DNA from: Acidobacteriaceae bacterium
GTDB taxonomy: Bacteria; Acidobacteriota; Terriglobia; Terriglobales; Acidobacteriaceae
Length of the DNA stretch: 64,000 nucleotides
NCBI GenBank assembly: GCA_903642225.1
Contig: CAHJWI010000012.1
Location: forward strand, 1 to 64,000
Direction of reading: 5' to 3'
This document shows positions 45,497 through 54,543 of this stretch, piece after piece. Below the pieces are notes generated by a model. The model did no database searches. It saw only the letters and a list, made by a program, of their open reading frames with translations, and was not told where the DNA came from. Position 1 is the first letter of the stretch. Each line of letters starts with the position of its first letter. The position numbers were made by a program, and so were the translations under genes.

Positions 45497-46342
45497 ATGG
45501 GACATGTGGGGCAGGGAAATCCAGCACAGGCGCAGGCGGGACCGAAGCCGCTGCCGGGTATTGCAAACGTGATTGCGGTGGGCAGTGGCAAGGGCGGCGT
45601 AGGCAAGACGACGCTGGCGGTGAACCTGAGTGTGGCGCTGGCGACGATGGGGCATCGGGTGGGGCTGATCGACGCGGACATCTATGGGCCGAACGTGCCC
45701 ACCATGATGGGGCATACGCGGCAGCCTTCAGTGAATGAGCAGAACATGATTCAGCCGCTGGAGAGCTTTGGGGTGAAGTTCATCTCAGTGGGCCTGATCT
45801 CGCCGGGGGACAAGCCGCTGGTGATGCGCGGGCCGATGCTGCACCAGATCATTCGGCAATTTTTGCAGCAGGTGACGTGGGGCGAACTGGACTATCTGAT
45901 CATCGATCTGCCGCCGGGGACGGGCGATGTGGTGATAAGCCTGGTGCAGACAGTGCCGCTTACCGGGGCGGTTGTCGTTTCGACGGGCAGTGAAGTTGCG
46001 CTGCAGGATGCACGGAAGGCGCTCGAGATGTTTCACCAGGTGAACGTGGAGGTGCTGGGGATGGTCGAGAACATGTCACAGATGCGCCTGCCAACCGGGG
46101 AGATGCTGGACGTGTTTGGTGCGGGTGGAACGGCGGCGACGGCGCGGCAGTACAACCTGGAGTTTCTAGGGTCCGTGGAGCTGGATCCGGCGATCCGCGA
46201 GGGTGGCGACCGGGGTAAGCCGGTGGCGCTGGCTGGGGCAGAGGATGCGCGGGGTGGGGGATATTTCAGGATTGCGGCGGCGGTGATGGAGCGTGCTGCC
46301 GAAGTCACGGCGGCCACGAAGGACGTGTTCGAAATTTTGTAG
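45497..46342 (+). CDS. Mrp/NBP35-family P-loop ATPase (iron-sulfur carrier type) without cysteines
   Basis: 281 aa from ATG 45497, with GAAGGG 7-8 nt upstream; a TTG two codons earlier is also in frame. Deviant Walker A VGSGKGGVGKTTLAVNLSVAL, LIDADIYGPNVPTMMG, DYLIIDLPPGTGDVVIS and GMVENMSQ are typical of Mrp/ApbC. Family members usually carry a CxxC pair just after ENMS for bridging an Fe-S cluster; here the text is ENMSQMRLPTGEMLDVFG. I find no Cys in the whole protein, so a bound cluster through Cys is not possible. Such Cys-less Mrp proteins exist in other lineages. It is the gene before hrcA. Confidence 0.9.
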   Translation: MGHVGQGNPAQAQAGPKPLPGIANVIAVGSGKGGVGKTTLAVNLSVALATMGHRVGLIDADIYGPNVPTMMGHTRQPSVNEQNMIQPLESFGVKFISVGLISPGDKPLVMRGPMLHQIIRQFLQQVTWGELDYLIIDLPPGTGDVVISLVQTVPLTGAVVVSTGSEVALQDARKALEMFHQVNVEVLGMVENMSQMRLPTGEMLDVFGAGGTAATARQYNLEFLGSVELDPAIREGGDRGKPVALAGAEDARGGGYFRIAAAVMERAAEVTAATKDVFEIL

Positions 46343-46373
46343 GCTGGAAAGGGGCTGTAGTTCGGCTTTGTAG

Positions 46374-46396
46374 ATGTGAGTGGTGGGGACTCACAT
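46374..46396. promoter_or_regulatory. Inverted repeat ahead of hrcA
   Basis: ATGTGAGT and ACTCACAT form a perfect 8-bp inverted repeat with 7 nt between, located 31-54 nt before the hrcA start. It is not a CIRCE element (which is GCACTC ... GAGTGC and inverted the other way), but a related GCGAGT ... ACTCAC occurs before grpE, making it a candidate heat-shock operator. Confidence 0.45.
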
Positions 46397-46427
46397 GCTG
46401 TTCCGGTTCGAGTTATCCTATACAGGT

Positions 46428-47531
46428 ATGCGAATTACCTTGCAGAACAGCTCCGTGCCAGCGCTGACGCCGCGGCAGCGTGCGACGCTGACGGCGATTG
46501 TGGAGCAGTACGTCGCAACGGGCGAGCCGGTGGCGTCGCAGGGCATTGCTGCTTTGGGTGGTGTGAGCTCTGCAACGGTGCGGAACACCATGGCGGAGCT
46601 GGTAGAGCTGGGCTTGCTGGAGCAGCCGCACACGTCAGCCGGGCGTGTGCCGACGGCAAAGGCGTTTCGTCTGCATGTGGAGCAACTGCAAGGGGGCGAC
46701 CGGATTGCGAGCGCCATGCTGCCGGCGCAGGCGCGATCGCACATTGATTCGACCTTGCAGGGAGTGAGTGGGGCTGATGCTTTTCTGGAGCGGACATCGC
46801 AGGTGTTGGCTGTGCTAAGCAATGGCGTAGGCGTGGCGATGGCGATGAACCGCGAGGGCGATGTGCTGGAGCATGTGCATTTTCAGCGGCTGGCGCAAAA
46901 GCGAGTGCTGGCCGTGATGGTGAGCCGTGGCGGCGTGGTTCGTGATCGCGTGCTGCTGGTAGAGGACGATGTTTCCGGCGACGAGCTTGACGCGGCGTCA
47001 CGGTATTTGAATGAGCAGTTTCGCGGATGGACGATCAGTGGCGTGCGTGCCGAAATCGTGCGGCGCACAGAGACGGAACGCAGCGAGTACCAACGCATGA
47101 GGCAGGCTGCGGAGGAGTTGTGGACGGCGGCGACTGCGGGCGGAGTGACGCGCGAGCCGGCAGTGTTTGTGGATGGTGTGAGCAACCTGATCGACAACAG
47201 CTACGATCGCCCAAGGTTGCGGGAGATGCTGGCTGCGCTGGAGACGAAGGAGCGCGTGATCGCTCTGCTGCATGCGTACATGGGAACGGAGGCGCTATTG
47301 CGGACGGCGCTGAGTTCGGCGATGGCTGGACGGGTGCGCGTGGTGTTCAACATGGAGGTGCACACGCCGGAGATGCAGGGTTTGGTGCTGGTGGCGGCGC
47401 CGGTGATCAGCGATGGAGCGCAGCACGGGACAGTTGGTGTGATTGGAACGCAGCGCATGCACTACGAGAACACCATAAACACTGTGCAATACGTGGCACA
47501 GTTGTTTGCGGAGTCGCAGGCGGCCGGGTGA
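46428..47531 (+). CDS. hrcA: Heat-inducible transcription repressor HrcA
   Basis: 367 aa from ATG 46428. The N-terminal winged-helix region is LTPRQRATLTAIVEQYVATG and EPVASQGIAALGGVSSATVR then NTMAELVELGLLEQPHTSAG-RVPT, characteristic of HrcA. The long GAF-like middle has LVEDDVSGDELDAASRYLNE, and the C-terminus contains GTVGVIGTQRMHYENTINTV with the family's 'GP-x-R-M-x-Y' motif altered to GTQRMHY. HrcA represses groE/dnaK genes by binding CIRCE. Its order hrcA-grpE-dnaJ with dnaK missing is unusual; dnaK must be elsewhere in the genome. Confidence 0.95.
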   Translation: MRITLQNSSVPALTPRQRATLTAIVEQYVATGEPVASQGIAALGGVSSATVRNTMAELVELGLLEQPHTSAGRVPTAKAFRLHVEQLQGGDRIASAMLPAQARSHIDSTLQGVSGADAFLERTSQVLAVLSNGVGVAMAMNREGDVLEHVHFQRLAQKRVLAVMVSRGGVVRDRVLLVEDDVSGDELDAASRYLNEQFRGWTISGVRAEIVRRTETERSEYQRMRQAAEELWTAATAGGVTREPAVFVDGVSNLIDNSYDRPRLREMLAALETKERVIALLHAYMGTEALLRTALSSAMAGRVRVVFNMEVHTPEMQGLVLVAAPVISDGAQHGTVGVIGTQRMHYENTINTVQYVAQLFAESQAAG

Positions 47532-47541
47532 CACCAAGTGC

Positions 47542-47559
47542 GCGAGTGGGATGACTCAC
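47542..47559. promoter_or_regulatory. Second inverted-repeat element, before grpE
   Basis: GCGAGT and ACTCAC flank six bases in the hrcA-grpE gap, matching the hrcA-upstream element in arms (GTGAGT / ACTCAC) except for one base and one base of spacing. Two similar copies at two stress genes suggest shared control. Confidence 0.4.
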
Positions 47560-47614
47560 AACGGACAGCAAGGTGAGTGACGCAGTGAACTTGAATGATC
47601 GATACAGGAGATGG

Positions 47615-48205
47615 ATGGGCGTGAACGAGATGGCCACGAACGAGATGGATGGGACCGCAGAGATGCCGATGACGGACGAGGAATTGCCGGGTGCGGTTGC
47701 AGGGGAAGAGCAGGCTGCTGGGACTGCTGTTGCGACGGTGTCGCGGGCGGAGTTTGAGCAGGTGAAGCGTGAGCGCGACCAGGTACTGGACCGCATTGCA
47801 CGGCTGCAGGCGGAGTTCGACAACGCGCGGAAGCGTGAGGCGAAGGAGCGACTGGAGCTTCGGGACTTTGCCGTGGGCCAGGCTGCGGAAGGCCTATTGC
47901 CGGTGCTGGACAACTTTCAGCTTGCGATGAAGGCGAATGGAACGCCGGAGCAGTTCAAGAGCGGCGTGGATCTAATTGCGAAGCAATTGGATGACGCTGT
48001 ACGCGGCCTGGGGCTGATAGTGGTTCCCACGGTGGGTCAGCAGTTCGATCCTCGCGTGCATGAGGCGCTTGGCAAGACGGAGACGCTGGAACACCCCGAT
48101 GAGAGTGTTATCGCGGAGATTCGGCGTGGGTACAAGATCAAGGATCGGCTGTTGCGGCCGGCGCTGGTCCAGGTTGCGCACAATCCGTCTCAGCACGAGG
48201 CATAA
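47615..48205 (+). CDS. grpE: GrpE nucleotide-exchange factor
   Basis: 196 aa from ATG 47615, which has AGGAG at 5-nt spacing; a GTG start at 47573 would add 14 residues. GrpE drives ADP release from DnaK. A Glu/Ala-rich N-terminus precedes the coiled-coil (VKRERDQVLDRIARLQAEFD, NARKREAKERLELRDFA) and the beta-wing domain: LLPVLDNFQLAMKA, GVDLIAKQLDDAVRGLGL, FDPRVHEALGKTE and the end GYKIKDRLLRPALVQVA. All family motifs are present. It follows hrcA by 83 nt and precedes dnaJ. Confidence 0.97.
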   Translation: MGVNEMATNEMDGTAEMPMTDEELPGAVAGEEQAAGTAVATVSRAEFEQVKRERDQVLDRIARLQAEFDNARKREAKERLELRDFAVGQAAEGLLPVLDNFQLAMKANGTPEQFKSGVDLIAKQLDDAVRGLGLIVVPTVGQQFDPRVHEALGKTETLEHPDESVIAEIRRGYKIKDRLLRPALVQVAHNPSQHEA

Positions 48206-48234
48206 GTTAAACAGGTTGGGTCAGGAGAAATGCT

Positions 48235-49380
48235 TTGGCCGCTACGGTGAAGTTGGATTATTACGAAGTGCTGTCGGTGACGAAGACTGCGACCGACAGT
48301 GAGCTCAAGACGGCGTATCGCAAGCTCGCGATGCAGTACCATCCGGACCGGAATCCGGGTGATCACGCGGCAGAGAACAAATTCAAGGAATGCTCGGAAG
48401 CATATGGGGTGCTGAGCGATCCGCAAAAGCGCGCGGCGTATGACCGTTTCGGCCATGCGGGTGTGGGTGGAGCGAGCGGCGGCGGGTCAGGATTCCCGGG
48501 CGGCTTTGGTGGCGACCCGCAAGACCTTGGAGATATCTTCGGCGACATTTTCGGCGAGATGTTCAACATGGGCGGCCAGGGCGGCGGGCGCAAGCAGACG
48601 CGGCAGCAACGTGGGCGCGACTTGCGGTATGACATGTCGCTTGAATTTGAGGAGTCGATCTTCGGCAAGGAGCAGGAGATCAAGATCAAGCGCATGGAAA
48701 CATGCACGGACTGCAGCGGTGTGGGAACGGCGAACGGCAAGCAGCCGCAGACGTGTCCGCAGTGCAAGGGCGCAGGGCAGGTGCGGTTTCAGCAGGGATT
48801 CTTCAGCGTGGCGCGAGCGTGTCCGCGATGCGAGGGGACTGGAGTGCAGATTACAGACCCGTGCCCGACATGCCGCGGCGAGAGTCGCGTGACGCGGGAG
48901 CACTCGCTGCACGTGAAGGTGCCGGCGGGCGTTGAAGATGGGACACGCATTCGGTATCAGGGTGAGGGCGAAGCCGGCAAGTATGCCGGGCCGGCGGGTG
49001 ATTTGTATGTCATGTTGAGCGTGAAGGCACACAAGGTATTTACGCGTGAGGGTGACGACCTGCACTGCGTGGTGCCAGTGTCGTACCCACAGGCCGCACT
49101 TGGCGACGAGTTGGAGATTGCCACGCTGGACGGACCTGCGGTGCTGAAGGTGCCGGATGGTACGCAGAGTGGAAAGACGTTCAAGCTGAAGAGCAAGGGC
49201 GTGCCGCACCTGAATGCGAGCGGCAAAGGCGACCTGATTGTGGAGATCCGGGTGCAGACGCCAACGAAGCTGAGCAAACAGCAGAGGGATTTACTCAAGC
49301 AGCTTGGCGAGACGATGGAGAAGGAGAATGCACCGCATTCACATGGGTTGATGGATCGAGTGAAGGAGATCTTCAGCTAA
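48235..49380 (+). CDS. dnaJ: Chaperone DnaJ
   Basis: 381 aa. TTG start with AGGAG 7 nt upstream. The J domain (~8-72) has the HPD motif in MQYHPDRNPGD. A Gly/Phe-rich stretch (GGGSGFPGGFGGDPQD) leads to a cysteine-rich zinc region with four CxxCxGxG-like repeats: CTDCSGVG, CPQCKGAG, CPRCEGTG and CPTCRGES; the fourth lacks the final Gly-x-Gly. The C-terminal substrate-binding domain carries LHVKVPAGVEDGTRIR and the rest is normal. A type I DnaJ working with DnaK and GrpE; dnaK is not in this window. Confidence 0.97.
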   Translation: MAATVKLDYYEVLSVTKTATDSELKTAYRKLAMQYHPDRNPGDHAAENKFKECSEAYGVLSDPQKRAAYDRFGHAGVGGASGGGSGFPGGFGGDPQDLGDIFGDIFGEMFNMGGQGGGRKQTRQQRGRDLRYDMSLEFEESIFGKEQEIKIKRMETCTDCSGVGTANGKQPQTCPQCKGAGQVRFQQGFFSVARACPRCEGTGVQITDPCPTCRGESRVTREHSLHVKVPAGVEDGTRIRYQGEGEAGKYAGPAGDLYVMLSVKAHKVFTREGDDLHCVVPVSYPQAALGDELEIATLDGPAVLKVPDGTQSGKTFKLKSKGVPHLNASGKGDLIVEIRVQTPTKLSKQQRDLLKQLGETMEKENAPHSHGLMDRVKEIFS

Positions 49381-49403
49381 GGTTTGAGCCCTTATGACCT
49401 CTG

Positions 49404-49435
49404 CGCCCGTGGCTTCGGCTGCGGGCGTTTTTATT
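49404..49435 (+). terminator. Rho-independent terminator after dnaJ
   Basis: CGCCCG and CGGGCG form a stem with an internal loop holding a TTCG-like centre, followed by TTTTTATT. It lies just after dnaJ and overlaps the last bases of the oppositely oriented rsmE frame. Confidence 0.8.
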
Positions 49436-50171
49436 GCAGCAGGGCGGCCGTGATACCGATGGCGGCGATCGCTGCGGTTTCTGCGCGGAGGATGCGTGGG
49501 CCGAGGGTGACGTGCTGCCACGTGGCATCGGTGAAGCGCTGCAGCTCGTCTGGTGCCCAGCCACCTTCTGGACCGATGGCGAGTGCAATGGATGCGTTAT
49601 TCAATGTTTCGTCGGCTGCTGTGGTTTCGAGTGCGGCGCGCAGGGTGTGCTGCTGTTCCACTTCGGCGAGCAGAAGGCGCGTGGGCGTGTCTGCCGTTGC
49701 GGTGAGAGCGGCTGCGAGTGGAAGTGGGTCAGCGATGAGGGGCACATCGGTGCGGCGTGATTGCTGGGCTGCTTCGTGCGCGATGCGTCGCCAGCGTTCG
49801 ACACGCTTTGCAGCGGCTTGGGACAGGTGTTTTTCTGTGCGGCGTGCGAGCACTGGAGTGATGTGCGCAACGCCTAGTTCTGTCGCTTTTTCCACTGCCC
49901 ATTCGAAGTGATCGAACTTGAAGATGGCGAGCAGCAGGTGAAGGGGAAGCGCCGTCTCGGACTGGCGCTCTTCATGCAGCGTGAAGGTGACCTCGTTGTC
50001 GTGCACGGACGAGACTTCGGCGCGATGGAGAAAGCCATTGGCCACAACGTCAAAGACCTGGCCGGGTTGGGCGCGGAGCACGCGTGCGAGGTGAGCCGCT
50101 TGCGCGCCGGTAAGTGCGGCTGTTGTGCGTTGGTCGTTCCAAGTGTCGGCAATCCAGCGGCGTCGCGTCAT
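49431..50171 (-). CDS. rsmE: 16S rRNA (uracil-1498-N3)-methyltransferase
   Basis: 246 aa from ATG 50171 (MTRRRWIADTWND, the usual start). SPOUT-fold enzyme methylating U1498 of 16S rRNA with S-adenosylmethionine. N-terminal PUA-like part (HLARVLRAQPGQVFDVVANG), then LLLAIFKFDHFEWAVEKATELGV (family K-x-x-x-x-E-x-x-x-x-K-x-x-E-L-G, partially altered), IGPEGGWAPDELQRF (SAM-binding knot) and LGPRILRAETAAIAAI. The conserved ILRAETA is intact. It converges with dnaJ; their 3' ends share the terminator. Confidence 0.93.
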   Translation of the reverse strand: MTRRRWIADTWNDQRTTAALTGAQAAHLARVLRAQPGQVFDVVANGFLHRAEVSSVHDNEVTFTLHEERQSETALPLHLLLAIFKFDHFEWAVEKATELGVAHITPVLARRTEKHLSQAAAKRVERWRRIAHEAAQQSRRTDVPLIADPLPLAAALTATADTPTRLLLAEVEQQHTLRAALETTAADETLNNASIALAIGPEGGWAPDELQRFTDATWQHVTLGPRILRAETAAIAAIGITAALLQ

Positions 50172-50292
50172 CGGACTTGAGTGTACTGGCGAGCGCGGTG
50201 CAATTGAAGTCCACTCAGGCTTTGCACGAGGAGAGCCGCTGGGTTTAGAGCGACTGTGTGAAGGAATGCACTTGGCGCGTGAGCAATGCACG

Positions 50293-50319
50293 AAGGGGAA
50301 GCGCTTAGCGCTTCCCCTT
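50293..50319. terminator. Perfect palindromic hairpin in a 360-nt gap
   Basis: AAGGGGAAGCGCT pairs with AGCGCTTCCCCTT over a single base, in the gap between sdaA and rsmE, both minus-strand. It may terminate sdaA, although there is no T run on either side. I see no gene in the rest of the 50172-50531 gap. Confidence 0.55.
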
Positions 50320-50531
50320 GAGTGGACTTGCTTGCCTTGCGTTGCGGCCTTTGCCACCGCTTCGCTGTGTGCCGTCTACTCTCCCTGAGCGAGACTGCGT
50401 TGCTGCTGTGGAAGCAGCTATCGAATGTATAGAAGTGTGCGGCGGGAGTGTCAACAAAAAAGTGTGTGCCATGCGCTATGTGTGTTTCGAATTGTGTAAG
50501 GCGCAGTGCGTACCGTGCACAAGCGTGGTGC

Positions 50532-51968
50532 TCAGCACTCGATAATGTTGAGTGCGAGGCCGGCGAGTGAAGTTTCCTTGTAGCGCGACTGCATGTCGAG
50601 GCCGGTGAGATACATGGTGCGGATGACCTGATCGAGCGAGACTTTGTGATCGTCGCTCTCGTTCATAGCCATGCGCGATGCATTGACGGCTTTGACCGCG
50701 CCCATGGCATTGCGCTCGATGCATGGTATCTGCACGAGGCCGCCGATGGGGTCGCAGGTCATGCCGAGGTTGTGTTCCATGGCGATCTCTGCTGCATGCT
50801 CTACCTGAGCATTGGTCCCATGCAAAGCGGCAACGAGACCACCGGCGGCCATGCTGCATGCGACACCGACCTCGCCCTGACAGCCCACTTCGGCACCGCT
50901 GATACTGGCGTTTTCTTTGTAGAGAATGCCGACGGCCGCGGCGGTAAGGAAGTAACGCAGCAGGCCTTCGCTGTTGGCGCCCTTGATGAAGTCGAGATAG
51001 TAGCGTGCGATTGCCGGGATCACTCCAGCGGCGCCATTGGTGGGTGCCGTCACGACGCGGCCGCCTGCTGCGTTTTCCTCGTTGACGGCCATGGCAAAGA
51101 CGGTGACCCAATCAAGTGGTGCGAGTGGATCGGTGCTGCCGTTTCGCTGCAGGCGCGCGCTTAGTCGTGCCGCGCGGCGGCGAACGCTGAGTCCGCCGGG
51201 AAGAATGCCGTCCGTGGCGATGCCTCGGTCGATGCAATCCAGCATGACCTGCGCAAGCGCAAGGATGCCATCTCGGACTTCGGCTTCCGGTGTCTCCGCT
51301 GCATGCGCGCGCGGGGGATGTGGAATGCTGGCATCATCACGCATAGCCAGTTCGTTGAAGAAGACAAGTTGCGCGATGGTGAGTTCGTGCTGTGACGCGA
51401 GGGCCAGGAGCTGGGCTGCACTGCGGAACGGATAAGGCACTTGACGCGAGGTTGTCGGTGTGCCGTTTTCAGCTTTGGAGAAGTGCTCGGCGGTGACGAT
51501 GAAACCGCCTCCTATGGAGTAGAAGACCTCTGTCGCCAATACGCCGCCTGCGTCGTCGAATGCTGTGAAGCGCATACCGTTGGGGTGGGTAGGCGGTGCT
51601 GCCGGGTCGGGGTACATTGTGTCGCGGTGCAGACGGAGGTCAAGCATGCGATGGAAGGCGATAGGGTGCATTGCTGCAAGCAGCAGTGTCGATTGCTCAG
51701 CAGCTGCGAGTGCGGCTTGCTGCTGGTCTGAGGAGATGGTGTCTGGCGCAAAGCCTGCAAGGCCAAAGAGGATGGCATTGTCCGTGCCGTGACCGACGCC
51801 GGTAAGAGCAAGCGAACCGTAGAGGTCCACCTGAACACGATGTGCGCTTTGCAGGACATCTGCGCGTTGAAGTCCGGCAGTAAACGAGAGTGCTGCACGC
51901 ATGGGACCGACCGTGTGAGACGACGATGGGCCAACGCCGATTTTGAAGAGCTCGAAAAGGCTTGTCAC
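50532..51968 (-). CDS. sdaA: L-serine ammonia-lyase (iron-sulfur type)
   Basis: 478 aa from GTG 51968, the in-frame start just before [20 protein letters not shown], the invariant opening of this family. It deaminates L-serine to pyruvate using an oxygen-sensitive 4Fe-4S cluster, with single-chain alpha and beta halves as in E. coli SdaA. Cluster-type Cys: [16 protein letters not shown] and [20 protein letters not shown]. Other blocks are [29 protein letters not shown] and [18 protein letters not shown] near the C-terminus. The upstream open frame has no family match. Confidence 0.95.
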   Translation of the reverse strand: MTSLFELFKIGVGPSSSHTVGPMRAALSFTAGLQRADVLQSAHRVQVDLYGSLALTGVGHGTDNAILFGLAGFAPDTISSDQQQAALAAAEQSTLLLAAMHPIAFHRMLDLRLHRDTMYPDPAAPPTHPNGMRFTAFDDAGGVLATEVFYSIGGGFIVTAEHFSKAENGTPTTSRQVPYPFRSAAQLLALASQHELTIAQLVFFNELAMRDDASIPHPPRAHAAETPEAEVRDGILALAQVMLDCIDRGIATDGILPGGLSVRRRAARLSARLQRNGSTDPLAPLDWVTVFAMAVNEENAAGGRVVTAPTNGAAGVIPAIARYYLDFIKGANSEGLLRYFLTAAAVGILYKENASISGAEVGCQGEVGVACSMAAGGLVAALHGTNAQVEHAAEIAMEHNLGMTCDPIGGLVQIPCIERNAMGAVKAVNASRMAMNESDDHKVSLDQVIRTMYLTGLDMQSRYKETSLAGLALNIIEC

Positions 51969-52157
51969 TGCAGCTGATTGTAGGCGTGGCCAGAGACCTA
52001 TGCACTTCGCATGGTCCCGGTCGGTATGTGTGTTGCGTGCCCAGCCACGCGTGTCGTGTCGATGCCGTGTTGGTTGGTGGGGCCGTGACGGGAGCACAGG
52101 ATAAGAACGGCGACGTGTGCCGCTCGTGCGGGCGATGGTCTACACTGCAACGCAGGC

Positions 52158-53744
52158 ATGCTCTTCAAGGCACTCAGCGCGGCGGTGTACGGCATCGATG
52201 CGCACTTGATCGAAGTGGAGATCGATTTTTCTGGTGCGAAGCTGGAGCGTGCGGAATTCAGCATGGTCGGCCTGCCGGATGCGGCTGTGCGTGAGAGCCG
52301 CGACCGGGTGCGCAGTGCGATCAAGAACTCGGGCTTTGACTTGCCGACGACGCGCATCGTGATCAATCTGGCGCCGGCGGACCTGAAGAAAGAAGGTTCG
52401 GGCTTTGATCTGCCGATTGCCATGGGCATCCTGGGCGCGTATGGCGCGCTGCACAGCAAAGACCTGAGCCACTACCTGATGATTGGCGAACTCGGCCTGG
52501 ATGGTAGCCTGCGCGCTGTTCCGGGTGTTTTGCCGATGGCGGTGCTGGCGCGCGAGAAGGGGATCGCGAACTTTATCGTGCCGGCGGCCAACGCTCGTGA
52601 AGCCGCTGTGGTGGAGGGCGTGAACGTCTTCCCAGTGAAGTCGTTGATTGAAGTACGCGAGCTGCTGAACGCAGAGGCGTTCGGGACGCAGACAGCGCAG
52701 CCACTGCGCATTCCATCGGACGATCTGCTGAAGGGGCTTGAGCACTTTCCGTTGGATTACAAGGACGTGCGTGGGCAGCACACGGCGAAGCGCGCGCTGG
52801 AGGTAGCTGCGGCGGGTGGACACAATATTTTGATGATTGGACCGCCGGGCAGCGGCAAAACGATGCTGGCGAAGCGGCTGCCGTCGATTCTTGCGCCGCT
52901 GCGGTTTGACGAGGCGTTGGAGACGACGAAGATTCACTCCGTTGCGGGTGTGCTGAACGGTGAGGAAGGGCTGGTAAAGCACCGGCCATTTCGATCGCCG
53001 CACCACACCGTAAGCGACGCGGGGCTGATTGGCGGGGGTATGGTGCCGCGGCCAGGTGAGGTGTCGCTGGCGCACAACGGGCTGCTATTCCTGGATGAGG
53101 TGCCGGAGTTTCCGCGCAACGTGCTCGAAGTGTTACGGCAGCCACTGGAAGATGGGACGGTAACGATCTCGCGTGCGGCGATGAGCCTGAGCTTCCCGGC
53201 GCGTTTTATGCTCGCGGCGGCAATGAACCCGTGTCCGTGCGGCTACTTTAACGACAAGCAGCGGGAGTGCATGTGTACGCCGCCGATGATTCAGCGGTAC
53301 GTGTCAAAGGTAAGTGGGCCGCTACTGGACCGGATCGACATACATATCGAAGTGCCGGCAGTACAGTACAAAGAGCTCAGGCAGGGTTCCGCGGCGGAGG
53401 GTTCCGCGGAGATTCGCAGCCGCGTACTGGCCGCGCGGGAGCGGCAGTATGAACGCTTCAGCAAGGCCGATAGTGCCACCGCGCCGGCGAAGCGGCAGAA
53501 GATGATTTATGCGAACGCACAGATGAGTACGCAGCAGATCCGGATGTTTTGCGACCTGGCAACGGATGCGGAGCGACTGCTGGAGCGAGCGATGCAGCAA
53601 CAAGGTTTAAGTGCGCGGGCACACGACCGAATTTTGAAAGTAGCCAGGACGATTGGTGATCTGGAAGGTGCGCAGGACATTGCAGTGAAACACATCGCGG
53701 AGGCGATTCAGTACCGCACACTGGACCGAAGTTACTGGTCATAA
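52158..53744 (+). CDS. comM: YifB/ComM-family Mg chelatase-like AAA+ ATPase
   Basis: 528 aa. ComM-type helicase of natural transformation that extends branch migration during DNA integration. N-terminal ribosomal-S5-like domain ([58 protein letters not shown]); AAA+ with Walker [37 protein letters not shown], Walker [14 protein letters not shown]; then a C-terminal helical part with four Cys [17 protein letters not shown] typical of the family. [21 protein letters not shown] is also typical. All motifs intact. The gene has no close neighbours on its strand. Confidence 0.95.
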   Translation: MLFKALSAAVYGIDAHLIEVEIDFSGAKLERAEFSMVGLPDAAVRESRDRVRSAIKNSGFDLPTTRIVINLAPADLKKEGSGFDLPIAMGILGAYGALHSKDLSHYLMIGELGLDGSLRAVPGVLPMAVLAREKGIANFIVPAANAREAAVVEGVNVFPVKSLIEVRELLNAEAFGTQTAQPLRIPSDDLLKGLEHFPLDYKDVRGQHTAKRALEVAAAGGHNILMIGPPGSGKTMLAKRLPSILAPLRFDEALETTKIHSVAGVLNGEEGLVKHRPFRSPHHTVSDAGLIGGGMVPRPGEVSLAHNGLLFLDEVPEFPRNVLEVLRQPLEDGTVTISRAAMSLSFPARFMLAAAMNPCPCGYFNDKQRECMCTPPMIQRYVSKVSGPLLDRIDIHIEVPAVQYKELRQGSAAEGSAEIRSRVLAARERQYERFSKADSATAPAKRQKMIYANAQMSTQQIRMFCDLATDAERLLERAMQQQGLSARAHDRILKVARTIGDLEGAQDIAVKHIAEAIQYRTLDRSYWS

Positions 53745-53884
53745 AGGGATTGGCTACGGATGTTAGGCAAAAAGGTGTTGTGTTTCGAGCAGGACAGGTC
53801 TAAAGTTTCAAAAGAATCGGAAATCCCACGTTCGTCGAGAAGTTCGATGGTCGCTGCGCGGAGATCGAGGCTACCTCGGGGCAT
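53732..53884 (-). CDS. Possible 50-aa protein opposite the comM 3' end
   Basis: ATG 53884 is preceded by a clean AGGAG at 5-nt spacing. The peptide starts [20 protein letters not shown] and continues [11 protein letters not shown] to LYDQ. The last 13 nt overlap comm's end on the other strand. I do not recognise the family; supporting evidence is the ribosome site and the helix-like, charged start. It could also be chance. Confidence 0.35.
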   Translation of the reverse strand: MPRGSLDLRAATIELLDERGISDSFETLDLSCSKHNTFLPNIRSQSLYDQ

Positions 53885-54085
53885 TTTTACTCCTAAATGG
53901 TGCTACGCCTCCTCATCGTCAGCTTTCGGCGGGCAATCTTTGGGTCCGCCGGTTCAGAAAGCAATCACCCCATGCAGATGATGCACCCCAGAGGCAGGGA
54001 TCAACATCTGACTGCTTAAAGCAAAGTGTATGTGAAGCGTCCGCACAGGCCAGGGCGTGCAAACAAGACCAAAGGAGTTCAATTT

Positions 54086-54313
54086 ATGCGATCTGATTTG
54101 ATTTTCGGTGCGCTCACGCATGTGACAAACCGCTACCAGCTGTGCCAGTTGGCCAGCAAGGCGACACGCAAGTTGCACAAGCCCAATACCCGTCTGCAGG
54201 ACACCACAAATGAGGTACTTGGCCGTTTCCGTGAGCAGGTTCCCACAACCTTTGAGGTTGGTCCTGAGCCGGAGGAAATTCTCGATAATATCGAAGAGCG
54301 TCGCGCGGCGTAA
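54086..54313 (+). CDS. rpoZ: DNA-directed RNA polymerase omega subunit
   Basis: 75 aa from ATG 54086, which has AAAGGAG 8 nt upstream. Small subunit that helps assemble the RNA polymerase core. It reads MRSDLIFGALTHVTNRYQLC and QLASKATRKLHKPNTRLQDT, text typical of acidobacterial omega proteins, followed by an acidic C-terminus (VGPEPEEILDNIEERRAA). The Rpb6/omega R-x-x-x-A/L-H-x-x-x-NR start is preserved. It lies alone, with a hairpin before the rho leader. Confidence 0.92.
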   Translation: MRSDLIFGALTHVTNRYQLCQLASKATRKLHKPNTRLQDTTNEVLGRFREQVPTTFEVGPEPEEILDNIEERRAA

Positions 54314-54327
54314 CGAAATTTTCACAG

Positions 54328-54365
54328 CAGCTACAGGGCAGGCGGTCCTGTGGCTGTGGTAGTTT
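54328..54365 (+). terminator. Hairpin after rpoZ
   Basis: CAGCTACAGG pairs with CCTGTGGCTG (one mismatch-like G-U) over a 9-nt loop, then TGGTAGTTTCT. It lies 14 nt after the rpoZ stop and should end that transcript. Confidence 0.65.
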
Positions 54366-54397
54366 CTCCGTAACTATTGATCGTTATTTTCGGTACT

Positions 54398-54541
54398 ATG
54401 TTGTTCCGCACCGCTTACCTCCGCAGCACCGGCACTTCTCAAGCAGAATGCTCCTCCGCATTACAGGCGCCCGCAGCACCCTCCGCTCGACCTCCTTCCG
54501 GTAGAACCCTATTCCAAACAATCGAATCGTCGTACAGGTGA
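54398..54541 (+). promoter_or_regulatory. C-rich rho leader with a 47-codon upstream ORF
   Basis: The ~145 nt before rho are unusually C-rich and G-poor for the window, with many CTCC/CCTCC/CCTTCC runs (54443-54505), the kind of single-stranded RNA that Rho loads on. An ATG at 54398 opens a 47-codon frame (MLFRTAYLRSTGTSQAECSS ...) whose stop is 2 nt before the rho ATG. It lacks a good ribosome site. Autoregulation of rho through its leader is known in E. coli; here it is inference. Confidence 0.55.
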
Positions 54542-54543
54542 CA

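Noticed and set aside
46374-46396. CIRCE element for hrcA
   Set aside because: The arms are GTGAGT/ACTCAC, the opposite orientation to GCACTC/GAGTGC, so it is described as a separate inverted repeat and not as CIRCE.
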